64,000 bases of DNA from Enoplosus armatus (taxonomy: Eukaryota; Chordata; Actinopteri; Centrarchiformes; Enoplosidae). Position numbers and translations under genes: made by a program. Position 1 is the stretch's first letter. Every line of letters starts with the position of its first letter. Shown in pieces: positions 43,212 through 55,631 of this stretch. The notes beneath the pieces are model-generated. The model worked only from the letters and a program-made list of their open reading frames with translations. It was not told where the DNA came from and did no database searches. Location: NCBI RefSeq assembly GCF_043641665.1, contig NC_092192.1, positions 1,029,501 through 1,093,500 of the forward strand. Direction: 5' to 3'.

Positions 43212-44779
43212 TCAGTTCTTGTGACGGACTTGAATGCTATAATGCTTGACGATGCTAGTTCGTAGCTCTTTACTGACCAGTCCGTAGATGATGGGGTTGA
43301 TGGCTGGTGGAATAATGATTAACAAGATGCTGAAGAACTTCTTGATGTTGTGGGAGAGTGAAGGAATCCTGTGACTCACTATGATGACCATTGAAGCTAT
43401 TTCATAGAGCACGTACACAATAAGGTGCGAGGCGCACGTCTGGAAGGCTTTACTGCGCACGATGCTGTCAACTCTGCCATCTTTTACAGAAGCATGCAGG
43501 ATTCTGAAGTAGGAAAAAGCGATGATGAGGAAGATGCCTGTACTCAAAAACCAGGACATGGACAGACCTAAAAAACATTTAAAAAAAACTTTGTTAAGAA
43601 AAGAGAAAGTGCAGGAAATGAATGTAATTACTTGTTCAACAACATACTGTTTGTCTGCAACTTCTTTCTTAATGAAAGCACTGACCATAGATGTTACTTA
43701 TGGGGGTGGGACTGCAGGCCAGGAGCAGGATAGCACGGTTGCTGCAGTAGACGTGTTGGATGGTAGTCCCACACAGCGGGACATTCACGTGGAAGGCGAA
43801 GAGCACAGCGATACACAGCAGAGCGACGGACCAGGCCAGAGCGCAGAGCGAGTACAGCCGAGCCGATGTCATGATGGCGTGATACCTGAGAGGTTCACAC
43901 ACGGCAACGTACCTGCAGAGGGACAGACGTCAAAACATTTCAACCACTTAAAGATGTATTTTCACAGGATCGAAGCATCTGTTTCTGTAGGAATTAAAAA
44001 TATCCCAAACTTCAAACTCACATACAAACCCACTTTAATCAGAACTACTTTTTATGTATTTTGTGCAAAGGTTAATAAATATTAAGGAATTCTTTATGAA
44101 TACTTTTATTCATAAGTTGAGTCTATTATCCTATCCTATATTTAAGAGCATTCAAGGTACTCAGGGTAGAGAAAACTCTGACTGGAGACCTGGTAAGAGA
44201 GCACTGGTGGGATGACATGCAGCAAAGACCCTTTCATAACCCATTAATAACATTTCAGCACCAAAAACATCTAGTCTGACATGACTCTCTTGTGCACTGA
44301 GACATTTGAAACAGTAAAATATGAGTCTCCCTTAATGCACGACAGTAGAAGAACAACTTCAACCTGTGACTCATTTTCTTGATGTGCTGATGGGATCGAT
44401 ACCTGTCATAAGCCATCGCACCCAGGATAGTCTGCACTGCGGCGGCGTACATGTGCACACAGAAGGCCTGGGCGATGGCCGGGGCGTAGGCGATCTTCTT
44501 CTGCCCCATCAAGAAGTGCATCATGAGGCGAGGCAGCACCGCCGTGGCCCCCAGCAGATCGCAGACCACCAGGTTACAAACCATTATGAACATGGGTCTG
44601 TGGAGGGTCTGGTCTATGATGATGACGCTCGCCACCACGCCGTTCCCCACCAGCGTTACCATGAAATTAAACAGAGCCAGGATGAACAGGAAGGAGCCGT
44701 AGCCCGGTGGTACGTAGAAGCCCTCCAGCTCGAACACGATGGGCTGTCTGAGAGGAGTTACCGTCGTTACGTTCTCCAT
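43212..44779 (-). CDS. Olfactory receptor with two coding introns
   Basis: Three exons join to an intact 319-residue receptor: 44779-44403, 43912-43686 and 43567-43212. Donors are GACAG/GTATCG and TATG/GTCAGT; acceptors are CTGCAG/GTACG and TTTTAG/GTCTG; the phases match. The first intron splits the Arg codon of MAYDRYVAVCEP. Motifs are NVT and VFELEGFYVPP at the N-terminus, HRPMFIMVCNL (TM2), VYCSNRAILLLAC (loop 2), KAFQTCASHL (TM6) and NPIIYGLVSKELR (TM7). The ATG follows an acceptor TTTTACAG by about 18 bases, so a 5' UTR intron is likely. It is distinct from both intronless-coding arrays. Ligand unknown. Confidence 0.9.
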
Positions 44780-44799
44780 CCAAAGCAGCACGTTTCTGT

Positions 44800-47340
44800 A
44801 AAAGACAAGTGTATCAGAAACCCTCCCAACAGGTCATCTGTCAGGCATCAGGGAGCTGAGAATCATTTCACATTTATAACCACATTACAATAAACTCCAG
44901 TAGAGTTGTTCAGTCTTTCTTAGTGATTCTTAACTAAATGAACTAGATCACACCGTGGTACCTGCAGTAAAACAGGAGAGTGACGCGAGCAATTCAATAT
45001 TTCATCAAACACAAGAGCCAAAGGTAATTATCTAACCCCACGACTATGAAGGTTCTTGTGAAGACTGTTCCACCTCCTCGTCGGAGCCTTGACGATGCTC
45101 TGACTCGTCGAGGAGTTCGTGTTCACTTTTTTATTGACTTGACTTTGTGTTGATCAGTAACGCAGATCCATCCCCACAGTCAACGCTACCATCAAAACAT
45201 CAACCCGCCCTCTGCAGCTCAGGTCTCAAGCTGATACTAAGACTGAACATTTGGCTGTGACTTTAGAATAATTACTTCCTGGTATTACGTCATAAAACAG
45301 AGAGTTTGAGTTCAAACACAATCTTTGTAGTAATGGCTGGAGGTGATTCCTGCCTACAGAGAGGAAGGAAAAACTGTCACATGCAGCCATTTCAGCAGGT
45401 TGTTGCAGCAGTTTGAGGCTCAACAGCGCTGTTGGTGAATGTTTAGTTGTGATATTCTTCTGATCGTGTGCCCTTACTGCTCCCCCTGATGTAGGCCTTA
45501 TTATCAGTCATGTGTCGTAGCGTTGGTCACCACTGAGTAGATGTTTTTGGGAGGACAGACTGGTCCAGGACCTGTTGGCACAGGGGCTGGAGGTGGAAGG
45601 ACACGGCTAACAGGCAGGCTACACTGAACACAGGGTCCATTCTCCCTAAATGACGTCATCGCGTCATGGCGCGTGGACGTGCACCTCTGAATTTGAACAA
45701 GGCGACGAGACAATTTTTATCCATAATTTAAGAATGAATTGGACGACTCCAGATGTCACACACATGTTGACTGTGACGATCAGTGACACAGTCCGGCTGT
45801 CCCCCGTCTCGTCCGTCCTGCCTGTCACTTCCTGCCTCATTCTGAGTCACGTGACCGTAAACAAGGCGTCGGAGCGCCGAGCTAACGGTGACGCTGAGTT
45901 TCAGCTGCAGCTCATAGAGACGCTTCACACTCTGGAAGAATCCATCTTCACACAGTAATCAAGGACAAGTGTTCCTGTTCACACATCTATGATAATCCTT
46001 CATCGATCACTTCAACTATGTATATTCACTGGAGTCAAACATACGTATCATCAATATGGTCGTAACTTACATTTAGTTAGTTTAGTTTAGTTAACTTTAA
46101 TTCAGTGCCTTCAAGTCTTCACTGCAGATGTTGTCTGAGTCTGGACTGACGTGGTTGGATGGAGGAGGCGGTGACTCTAGTTGTAGTTCGTCATGAACTG
46201 TGTGTTTGTTTCTTGTTGTTGCAGCAACTTTAACAGTCTGTTCATTAGTGGTTACAGCCGAGAGGAGACAGGAGCCCTGCAGGGACCCTCTTCCTCCTCC
46301 TCCTCCTCCTCCTCCGCTGAGATCACTCACTATCAACTAACCACAAAGAAAGTTCGCTTTGTAGAAGATGTCACAGTTTCAACCACTCAACAAATCTGTG
46401 ATTGTGAGCATATCATAAATACTGAGGATTGTTCCATCAGTGACCCTCACGTGAATCAGTCACTCCTTCCAATCATCCATTCATAGCAACTAATATGACG
46501 TGGTTTAAGTTTTCATTACACTATTTAATGAATCATGACTGAATTGTGTTGCTCTAAGGATGATGATGTCAGCCGGTCATTTTGGCTGTCTGTCTTCTGT
46601 CTTCTGTCTTCTGTCCGTCCATCAATTTCACCAGAGGAGCCACTCAACAGCTTCTGGCTGGATTTGCTGTGAATGTTCATGATCCCCAGAGGATGAATCA
46701 TCATGATTTCAGTGACTTCCTGACCTTTCCTCTTCCACCACCATCAGGTCAAAACGTCCACTTGAACACATGAAACACAGCATATCATAGTCTAATTGTC
46801 AGGCTGGATACTTTGCACAGACTGACCCTGTCTCTCTTTGAGGTCAACCAGACACCGCTGCTAACTCTGCTAACTGCTAACTCTGAAGGTGCATTCAGAG
46901 TGAAAAGATCACTCTAAAAAAACAATAAAGCCAATGGACGAAACAGTACAGACGTTAGCAGCCGCTAGCTAACGACATGCAGCAACTATGAGTTTGTGTC
47001 ACTTTCCATCTTCCTCGTGTATCTGTGCGCTGATGAAGTGGACTTTTTCAATAAAGTTTGAATATGTGTGTGTGTGTGTACCTGTGTTGTCACTGGGCTG
47101 TAATGAGTGTCCTGGAGGCCTCTGAGCTCCCAGGTGTCTCAGTGACCAGCAGGTTAATAGAATTAAAAGCTGCAGTGAGGCGTTCAGGGGGCGACGGACA
47201 GGGAGCCGCTCTCTGTCTCTCTGAAGAGACTCCAGCCTGCAGACCGGCCTTGTCTCTTCTCTCTCTGCTCCCTCTGTCCATCTTATTATCTTCAACTTCA
47301 ACCTGAACACCAGAACTTTGTCTTCTTGAAAGACTTACCA
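44800..47340. other. Intergenic, gene-poor
   Basis: Open frames at 45650-45958 and 46193-46486 (+) have no recognisable domain; the second contains a (TCC)n run coding for Ser. A cap-and-splice arrangement is possible (TTGTTGTTGCAG at about 46213-46224 looks like an acceptor) but not supported by protein similarity. Otherwise nothing was seen. Confidence 0.35.
46288..46316. repeat. (TCC)n microsatellite
   Basis: CTT/TCC trinucleotide run. Confidence 0.9.
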
Positions 47341-47615
47341 GATCTTGCAACCTGGCTGGCATGAGTCGCAGTCAGGGTTCCAGTTCATCCCAAAGCTGTT
47401 GGACGGGGTTGAGACCAGTCCTCCCATACCAAACTGGGAAACCCATTTCTTTGTGGACCATTTCTTTGTTAAAGAGGGCATTATCTTGTTGAATCAGGAG
47501 AGGGTCAGCACGCTATTGTCCAAAATATCGTTATATGCAGTAGCATTAAGACTTCCCTTCATTGGAACTAAGCCAAACCAGTAAAAACAGCCTCAGGCCA
47601 AAAGTACCTGGACAG
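47341..47615 (-). pseudogene. Tc1/mariner transposase fragment
   Basis: The minus-strand text corresponds to the part of the Tc1 element at 16306 from the glycine-rich region to the C-terminal motif. TTTGGCTTAGTTCCAATGAA and GGAAGTCTTAATGCTACTGC parallel its [19 protein letters not shown] segment, and CTCAACCCCGTCCAACAGCT its DLNPIEHL segment. Internally diverged and truncated at both ends. Confidence 0.75.
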
Positions 47616-47619
47616 AAGG

Positions 47620-49880
47620 GCCACAATGTGTTTGATAGATAAAAGTCATGGAGTCATTGTCTTATGTGTTATGTTCAAATGGCAAATGGTGGCATTAAAG
47701 GAAAGGTCAGGGTTCAACCAAACTGTTTAGTCATTTTCATCCACAGCTGATTTCAATCTGGCCAGTCGGTGTCGAGTTTTCTCGCTTTGGACCAAAACAT
47801 AGTATGTTGGAAAATCAGCAGCCAAAGGTTCATCGTGCATCGACAGTGAGTCCCTGTAGATCCCAGGAGCTTTCATTAGCCCCCGTGATCAGTGTTGCCC
47901 CCTGAGCTCTGATAAACATCTATTACTGGGCCTCCGTCTTTGCTCCCGGAGGACTAATTACCATCAGAAACTGTTGTAAGTGTTTGCTGAGGAAGCTGCT
48001 CACAGTGGACCTCATTAATGATCACCTCTGAAACATTAACATCATTACTGGCTGCTGTGGCAACCGGAGCACATAGTGATGAAACCGGTGCACCATCAGG
48101 GGGCAGTGTAGTCCCCTGAGCTCCCAACATGCAACAGTTCATCGTTTTTACTTTAACTGGTTCGACTTATTGTTCACAACAAAGTTTTATAATGCAAAAC
48201 TCTGACATTCAAGCCTGTTTACGTTATTAGGATCATATATGCCATGTTAGAAAGAGGTTTACAGAGTTATCCCAGTCTTGGACAATCAGAATTAGACTCA
48301 CGTTTATTGGTCGAGTATCCTGACACGGAAAGAAGCTGTTTCAGTGTCTGGTTGTTGTACAGTGCTCTAAACGGCCTACAAGGGGAATAAACTGAGAACT
48401 AGGTTCAGGGTATGAGGTATGATGATTTTCCAAGACCATTTTTAGACCAGGGAGGTGCACAAGCACAAGTCCTGGAGTGGGGGCAGGTCGGCACCAGCAT
48501 GGGCAAATTAACCTGTTAGGGGTCCTCAGAGCATCAAGTACAGTGAACAGACTACACACACTGTGGCTGCTCTTCATCACTCCTGTTAACATCAGCATCA
48601 TGAAGCCGCTCTCAGATGTGACGGATGTTCTACCAACACGCCACAGGAGCTCAGAGGCAGCGTCAGTACAGCGCTCAGCCGACACCACCATGTCAGAGTT
48701 ACCCATCGTGAAGAAATGTGTCGCAGACATAATTATAACAGCCAAATTGGCCGGCCAATCAGAAGAAAGGGGGCTTTTAGGGAGGCGGGCCTTGAAGAGA
48801 CAGGAGCTCAGACGGCTGTCAGACAGGGTGAACTGAGGGGCCGCATGAAGGGCCACAATAAGATGAAGAAGGACTTATTAGATCTGTGGATCATGCAGAG
48901 CTGCTCTAGTGGAGTCCCAGAATACAGATAGAGAGCTGGACACGAGCAGATAGATCCTCTTTAATATTTAGTGACATAATAAATTACATCACAAATTAAC
49001 ACACATACAGCATAGAAGATATTTGTGCTTTATGTGTCAAATAGACAGAATAAATGCAAAATAACACACAGTGTACATGTTATTGAATGACTGAATGTGA
49101 CTGGTCCTGCAGACAGGCTGAGTTTTACGTTCTTTAGCTCCATCTGCCGCTCATAAAGTGCACTGCTCGTCTTCTTCACCCGCCAGACTGATGTTTAGTG
49201 GTGTCACCGAGTACAAAGTCATCATAAAAGGACAAAACTGCAGCCACGACGGTGTTGATGGTAAGACCAGGTTCATGAATATCTGGAAGTTTGTGTCCTC
49301 AGTGTGCAGAACATGAGGGACAACAAAAGTGTTCACTGTCAAACAGCTTGTTTCACCATTTGTGTGCATAAAGGTGTTATTGATTAGGGCTAAGATATTT
49401 CACTAGTTCTTGCAGTGCAGATTTCTATCTGAGTAGAAAAAGTCAGAGCTGCAGTTTCGACTCAGTTTTCTTTCTTCGCTGAACTCTTTTAATTTTCATC
49501 TCTCTCATCTCCTCTGACAGATGAATAAACTGAGCTCAAGTCATCAAATCTGTTTTTTTCCACCACGATAAACTCAGACAACATCAAGCAAACGCTGCAG
49601 CAGCGGCGCCCCCTGCTGCAGACAGACCAGACTACAGCTCCAACAGTCTCCTGATGATCAACTCCTGATGTTTGTCAAACTCTACCGTGAATCTCTGGAC
49701 GTTGTCTACTTATTAGGACAAAACAGAAACAGCTGGGGAGACACAGTTTCATTGTGTTTTATATTTTCTTTAATGAATTAAAAACAAAATCAGCTCTCCC
49801 TCCTCTTTCCTTTTCATTCATTCTTTACTGAAAGAGATATCAAGTCGCAGTATAGCGACAGTGTGACAAAATTATGTATG
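47620..49880. other. Intergenic, no gene seen
   Basis: The longest open frame (48341-48856, minus) gives no known domain. No repeats named. Confidence 0.35.
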
Positions 49881-49882
49881 AA

Positions 49883-49919
49883 CCCCCCCCCCCCCCCCCA
49901 ACAACAACAACAACAACAA
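49883..49919. repeat. Poly-C followed by (AAC)n
   Basis: A run of 17 C, then AAC units. Confidence 0.95.
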
Positions 49920-50739
49920 TGATAATATAAAGTGTTGAAAAGTAGAATTATGAATAAAAAGTCTCCACAAACTTCAGCAAACAGAGTTGTTTTGGTAAGA
50001 AACCTTTAATGTAGTTCATGGCATTAACCGTGAGTCATGTGTAAATATGTGTCACGCCACACAAACAAGATACAACAACAAGTTACGCTGATGGTTTTGG
50101 CATTTCTAGGTTTTATATTGTGAAGACTGCAAACACAAAATGACATGTTGAGTAACATTTATTTATTTTCAGTCAAACATGTTTAAATAGTTCACCTTAA
50201 ATTGGGTTATTGAATAAGTGTGACCAAGACATGTACTGACATTTTACAGTGTAAAAATAAATATAGTTTGTAAGAGGTTTTTTGAATTGACAACATATCA
50301 TAACATTTTAGAAGATGCACTTGCTCCCAATCTTCCCACAAGGCAACATAAAGGTTTCATCCTATTTGATTTATTTGAATAAAGACTTGAAACAGGCTCC
50401 ATAAGTCTGAACACAAGATGATCAGACTCCATAATACCATCGTTCTTGATCACTCGTTCAGTTATTTTAATGTGCAGATATGGTGATTGGCTCAGTCACA
50501 CTAAAGTAAACTCATGTGAGGCTAAAAAAACGAATAATGAGATAAACTGCAGGATTTTCTCTGAATCATCATTAAACTGTGACAAACTCAGACAGACGAT
50601 CTGCTCTGCTGCCCCCTTTTTAAATGACAGTGTTTTATCATTTCAGACGAAAGGATGTGTGTTAATAGAGCATCGACGTTACAGCAGGACCAACTGTGAG
50701 CCAGCTGTAGGCCGGAGAGGTCCAGATAGGACCAGACTT

Positions 50740-50825
50740 CCACCTCTGGGCCACCTCTGGGCCACCTCTGGGCCACCTCTGGGTCACCTCTGGGCCACCT
50801 CTGGGTCACCTCTGGGCCGGCTCTG
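50740..50825. repeat. 11-bp minisatellite (CCACCTCTGGG)
   Basis: Seven units of CCACCTCTGGG with C/T variation at the first base, then a diverged unit. Confidence 0.93.
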
Positions 50826-50829
50826 ATGT

Positions 50830-51835
50830 CTCCAGATGACCTCTCAGCGTTGGTCATCTGGAATCAGACGCTTCTAGTCCTTATTTTCGTTTGCTTGATT
50901 TGACTTGAGGTGAGAATACGTGAATACTTTACATTTTATTGAAAAATAGAAAAAGAAAACAATTGTTAGTTGAAGTCCCAGATGTCACTGATTCCAATGT
51001 GATCGATAAATGAAAAAAGTCCTGCATGTACTATGAAGTCAGTTTGAAGATACATTCAAAGACATTGATATAAGAGAAGCGTTTCGACGGTGAGGCTACA
51101 GATCAGCTCATCACATTATTTATATTCATCTTTAAAAGCAGGTCTTCCTTCAAACAAGTGAAAAATACTGAAACCAGCATTTGAGTTCAGTTTGAGATAA
51201 TTTTTTAAAACAATGCGTCGAGCTGCTTAAAACTTGTGTGTCCATGAGTCGTTCATTTGAGACAAAAATGACTTTGACGAATATCAGTGAAGCTGTGCTC
51301 TTTAAATAAATACATTTGTTCATTGGATGTGTGTTCTTAGCAAGAGACAACAGAGGTTCTTTAATAACAATATTAAGACGTACCAGGAAGTGTTGCTTCC
51401 AACTTTACCTTCAGATTATTTTTACTTTGATAGATTCAAGTTTCTCTTCCTCAGTTCACGTTGGCTCCACCCGACAGTTTTAACAAAATTCACCACAAGA
51501 ACACCAATAGTTTGGTTTGTAATCATTAATACTTTGATTCACTTAAGCAGAATTAGCATCACCATAGCAACTTTACAGACATTCCTACGTCATTATAGCA
51601 AATCTGTGTTGTGTTTGGCTCAAGGAATCTGTTACATGTGATGCTTGGGTAAGAAAACAATACTTTTACATGAGACAGAAAAAGGGCATCATTTGACACT
51701 CGGAGAAAACATGAAACATGTCATCCGGACAGAAGAAGCGGTCGCAGCGCAACACCGGACGTTCTGACGTGGAGAGAGCTGCTGGATGGTCGTGATGCAT
51801 CCTGACACACCTCAGCCCACAATGAGCCGTGTAGA
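50830..51835. other. Intergenic, no gene seen
   Basis: AT-rich DNA without recognised features. The open frame at 51327-51641 lacks any known domain. Confidence 0.35.
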
Positions 51836-52112
51836 GACGCTGGAGGACGAGGAGACGCTGGAGGACGAGGAGTGCTGGAGGACGAGGAGACGCTGGAGGA
51901 CGAGGAGACGCTGGAGGACGAGGAGACGCTGGAGGACGAGGAGTGCTGGAGGACGAGGAGTGCTGGAGGACGAGGAGACGCTGGAGTGCTGGAGGACGAG
52001 GAGACGCTGGAGGACGAGGAGTGCTGGAGGACGAGGAGACGCTGGAGGACGAGGAGTGCTGGAGGACGAGGAGACGCTGGAGGACGAGGAGTGCTGGAGG
52101 ACGAGGAGTGCT
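51836..52112. repeat. 17/18-bp minisatellite (GCTGGAGGACGAGGAG core)
   Basis: About 15 units that alternate between an 18-base form (ACGCTGGAGGACGAGGAG) and a 17-base form (TGCTGGAGGACGAGGAG). Because the unit has no stop in several frames, it opens long frames on both strands (Leu-Glu-Asp-Glu-Glu on +, Ser/Pro-rich on -). These are not taken as genes. Confidence 0.93.
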
Positions 52113-52514
52113 GTCCTTAAGAGTTCTGTCATCTGAAGAGCTGAACATCAAAACTTCAACATATCTGATGAGACGCTTTCAAAGCATTTGAAATGATTAT
52201 TTTTCCCTCACAAACTCTGATGAACCCACTTCTCCGTCTGTGCAAACTCCTCAAACACACACATCTACTTTTTCAGTTGTGGTGGAAGACATTGTTTGAA
52301 AAGAAACCAGATAGAGTAAATTCATGGCAGGTTGTTGTGCTGAACACAGAAATGGTGGATTGAGCCTTTAAATTCAACTGAAGTTCAATTACTAAACAAA
52401 ACTGTCGTTGTTCACTTGTCAGACTGATTTTAGACGTTTAGCGTGATAGAAATGATTTTATTGGTGAACCAACTCGCTGCCCTCATCCTCTGATGTGATT
52501 CTTCTGGATCTCCA

Positions 52515-55428
52515 TCAGATGGCTTTCCCCAGGATGAGGATGCTCATGAAGAAGACCATAATGAAGAAGAGCCACATGAAGAAGCGATCCATGACCTTGG
52601 CGACCTTCCTCCACTCCCCGATGCGCAGCTGAGCGGCCCGCTGGTCCTGGTATGAGTTGGCAATGTACTCAACGTTCCTGCGCAGTCCCTGGTGCTGGCA
52701 CACACACAGGGCTCTCACCAAGATCTCCCTCCTGTTCTCCCCGGCTCCGCCTCCCCCTTCACCTCCTACGCCTTTCTTTTCTTCGACGTGCTCTCCTCCT
52801 CCCCCACCGGCGCTGCTTGACTCCTCCCGCTCCCCTTCGTGTCCTCCAGCAGCTCCTTCCTCCTCCGAGTGGTCGATGGTCACGAACAGATCCTCTTTCC
52901 TGTCCGTCTGGTTGGTCGAATCCTGCCCCAGCTTCAGAGACTCCCCAGCCCCATCCTCCTCCACACCCCCCCCACACGCCTGCCCGTTCACGTCCCAGTT
53001 TGTTCCTTTGGTGTTGCCGCCGTTGGCTGATGGGGCTTCGGACTCCTCCTGAGACAGAGGTTGTTTGTTGGATGAAGCCCCGCCGAGGCAGTTCTCACCG
53101 ACTTCGTAGACAAAACAGATGCGGGCCAGGTAGTTCAGGATGAAGCGCTCGGCCCATTGTGGGACGGGACGAGCCTCGGGACCGCAGTGGTGGATGTTCA
53201 TGATGAAGATGGTGAGTGCTGTTGATGCAGTGACCATCGTCATGGTAGCGATGTAATACTTTCCTGTTGAAAAAGGAAATTGGAGAGTTCAAAAAGTCTT
53301 TTACTTGTTTACTGTGCAGGATGTTGTATGTGCAGAGTTTGACTTTCACTTTAATCTTCTGAAGAGGGAAAGTTTCTCTGAGCTCACCTTAAATCTCAGT
53401 TCAACACCTGTACGTACAAGCAGGATTCTGTGACATCACAACTACTTTGGAGCCAATCATGGTCCAGTATACAACTTACCTGAGTGGGATGTGGAAAACT
53501 TTAAACCTCCAGCGCACTGAGGACATTCATAAAATACATTTTTCAATGAGGGAGAAGGAGTAGGTGTGTTTTTCAGAATGTGTAAGTAGTTTACAATTAT
53601 TCTTCAGTGTATTTGTTCACTGGTTTAGAAAAATATGTGCCCATCTTCAGTCAGCTTTTCCTGTACCACATGAAAACTGACCATTTGAAAACAGTTCTGA
53701 ATGAGAACCCAGTCTCAGTGTCTCCGAAGCAGACACAACAACGCCTGCCTTCATGTTTCAGTTCCCAAAGACCTTTGATATAAATTAACTACTTAACAGT
53801 GCCTCTTACCACCATGACCACCACCTGCTCGACACAGAAAGCCGTTGAAAATACCTTTCTTCATATATCATCAAGGACTACTCGGTCCTCTTACCTATCA
53901 GTGGGACGCTCTCGGAGGGCGGCATGCTCTCAGCCACCAGCAGCTGAAACACGGTGAGGGCCAGCAGCACCGTGACACCCAGAGAAACTTTCTCACCCGA
54001 GTCGGCCGGCAGGTAGAAGCCCAGCGGAGCCAGGAAGGAGATCATCATGCAGGGGATGAGGAGGTTGAAGATGTAGAAGGAGGCACGTCTCTTCAGGTGG
54101 AGGGTGAAGGTGATGTCCGGGTACGGATCCGAACAGCAGCCGTACAGGATGACGTTCTTTTTGGCCGGCATGCCCAGAACCTGGTTACAATTTAATCAAA
54201 TAGGATTTGATTTTGTCAAAGAACTAGATTCAGGGACGAGGCCTTGTTCTGAACACATGAACGAGGTAACCGCTCACCTCCCACTCTACGTTGGGGACAA
54301 AGTCGGCCAGGTCAGCGCTGTCCAAGGCATTGAATAGGTCCATCTGGTTGCCGTTGTGAGTCCAGGAGCCAAAGGTTAGATGACACTCCTGCACATCAAA
54401 GGGGAAGAAGGCCACATCTACGGAGCAAGAGCTTTTGGTGATGGCTGGCTGGTCCCACATGACCTGACCATCGTTACGAAGAACCACGTTGGTCTCCATT
54501 GAGCTGGAGAACTCGTCGTCTGCACTGTGGAGGAGGAAACAGAGGATGGCTTGTCCCATGTTCTGGAGATCAGATCAGCAGCAGGACGCCACACCTACCT
54601 GTTGTACAGGACAATGTCCGGTCTCCACACGTAGCTGCTGGGTATGCGGATGGTATCGAGGCCGTCATAGTCCTCCTTCTTCCAGGTGAGGTAGGCGTCC
54701 ATCCACACTTGGCGGACCCACAGGTACGTAGTCAGGATCTGATTCCGCTCATCCTGGTGAGAGGACACATACACATCAGCACGAACACGCACAACAGGAA
54801 CATCTGGATCGGCAGTCAGAGTTCGATTACCATGTCGATGATCTGGGAGAGAGTGATCTGCAGAGTGACGTTGATGATGTGGTCCGTGTCCTCCACTGGC
54901 CGCAAAGCGTTGGTGTAGTTGGTGAACAAGTCATTCATCAGCTTCTGAGCGTAGCGACCATGAGCGGCCAAGTAAACTGAGGAACAGACAGAGAGAGCGA
55001 CAGAGATTTAACTTAACAACAGGACATGCAGTGGAGGAGGTGCTGATGGAGGCAATAGATGAGTCAGGGCGGGGACCAGCAGGGGCCATCGTGTCAAATC
55101 TACTGAACAGATGAAGTCCAAGCTGCCTGGAACCAGTGTTGGTCTTCATGCTGCTCCGGACCTCTCATGTTGTTCTTCCTCCTCTTTAACCTCCCTGATC
55201 TTCACTTCCAGGTCCTGTTGTCCTCACCTCCTCCCTACTACCAGCTCTAATACCAGGGGGGTGGGTCATGTTGACTGACCAAACTTTGACCTGATTCCTG
55301 ATTCTTGCACATTTATTTTTAATGTTATGAGGTAGGAAGCGGATAAAGTCCTTTTCTCTGCTGCTTTCTTTCTTAATCCTGAATTGTCTTGTATCTCCAG
55401 CAGGACATGCTGCAGCTCAGAAACACAG

Positions 55429-55464
<36 letters not shown>

Positions 55465-55599
55465 CATAACACACACACATGGAAACCACATTTCCCTGTT
55501 CAATTAACCTGGTAATCACCTCAGGTTTTACAAATTAATCTGAAAACGTCTGCAGAACAGCAGCAGACTGATAATTCCTTTAAATCCTGTGACAACTAA

Positions 55600-55631
<32 letters not shown>

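Noticed and set aside
45650..46486. A two-exon gene from the frames at 45650-45958 and 46193-46486
   Set aside because: No recognisable domain, no convincing donor in frame, and a Ser run caused by a microsatellite. Transcript data would be needed.
48341..48856. A 171-codon minus-strand frame
   Set aside because: No known motif, and an equally open frame on the other strand; likely chance.
51666..52151. Serine/proline-rich open frame of 161 codons on the minus strand and acidic frames on the plus strand
   Set aside because: They are generated by a minisatellite and lack homology or splice context.
52652..53143. Plus-strand proline-rich frames over the last chrna10-like exon
   Set aside because: They are the reverse complement of the Gly/Glu-rich cytoplasmic loop of the receptor.
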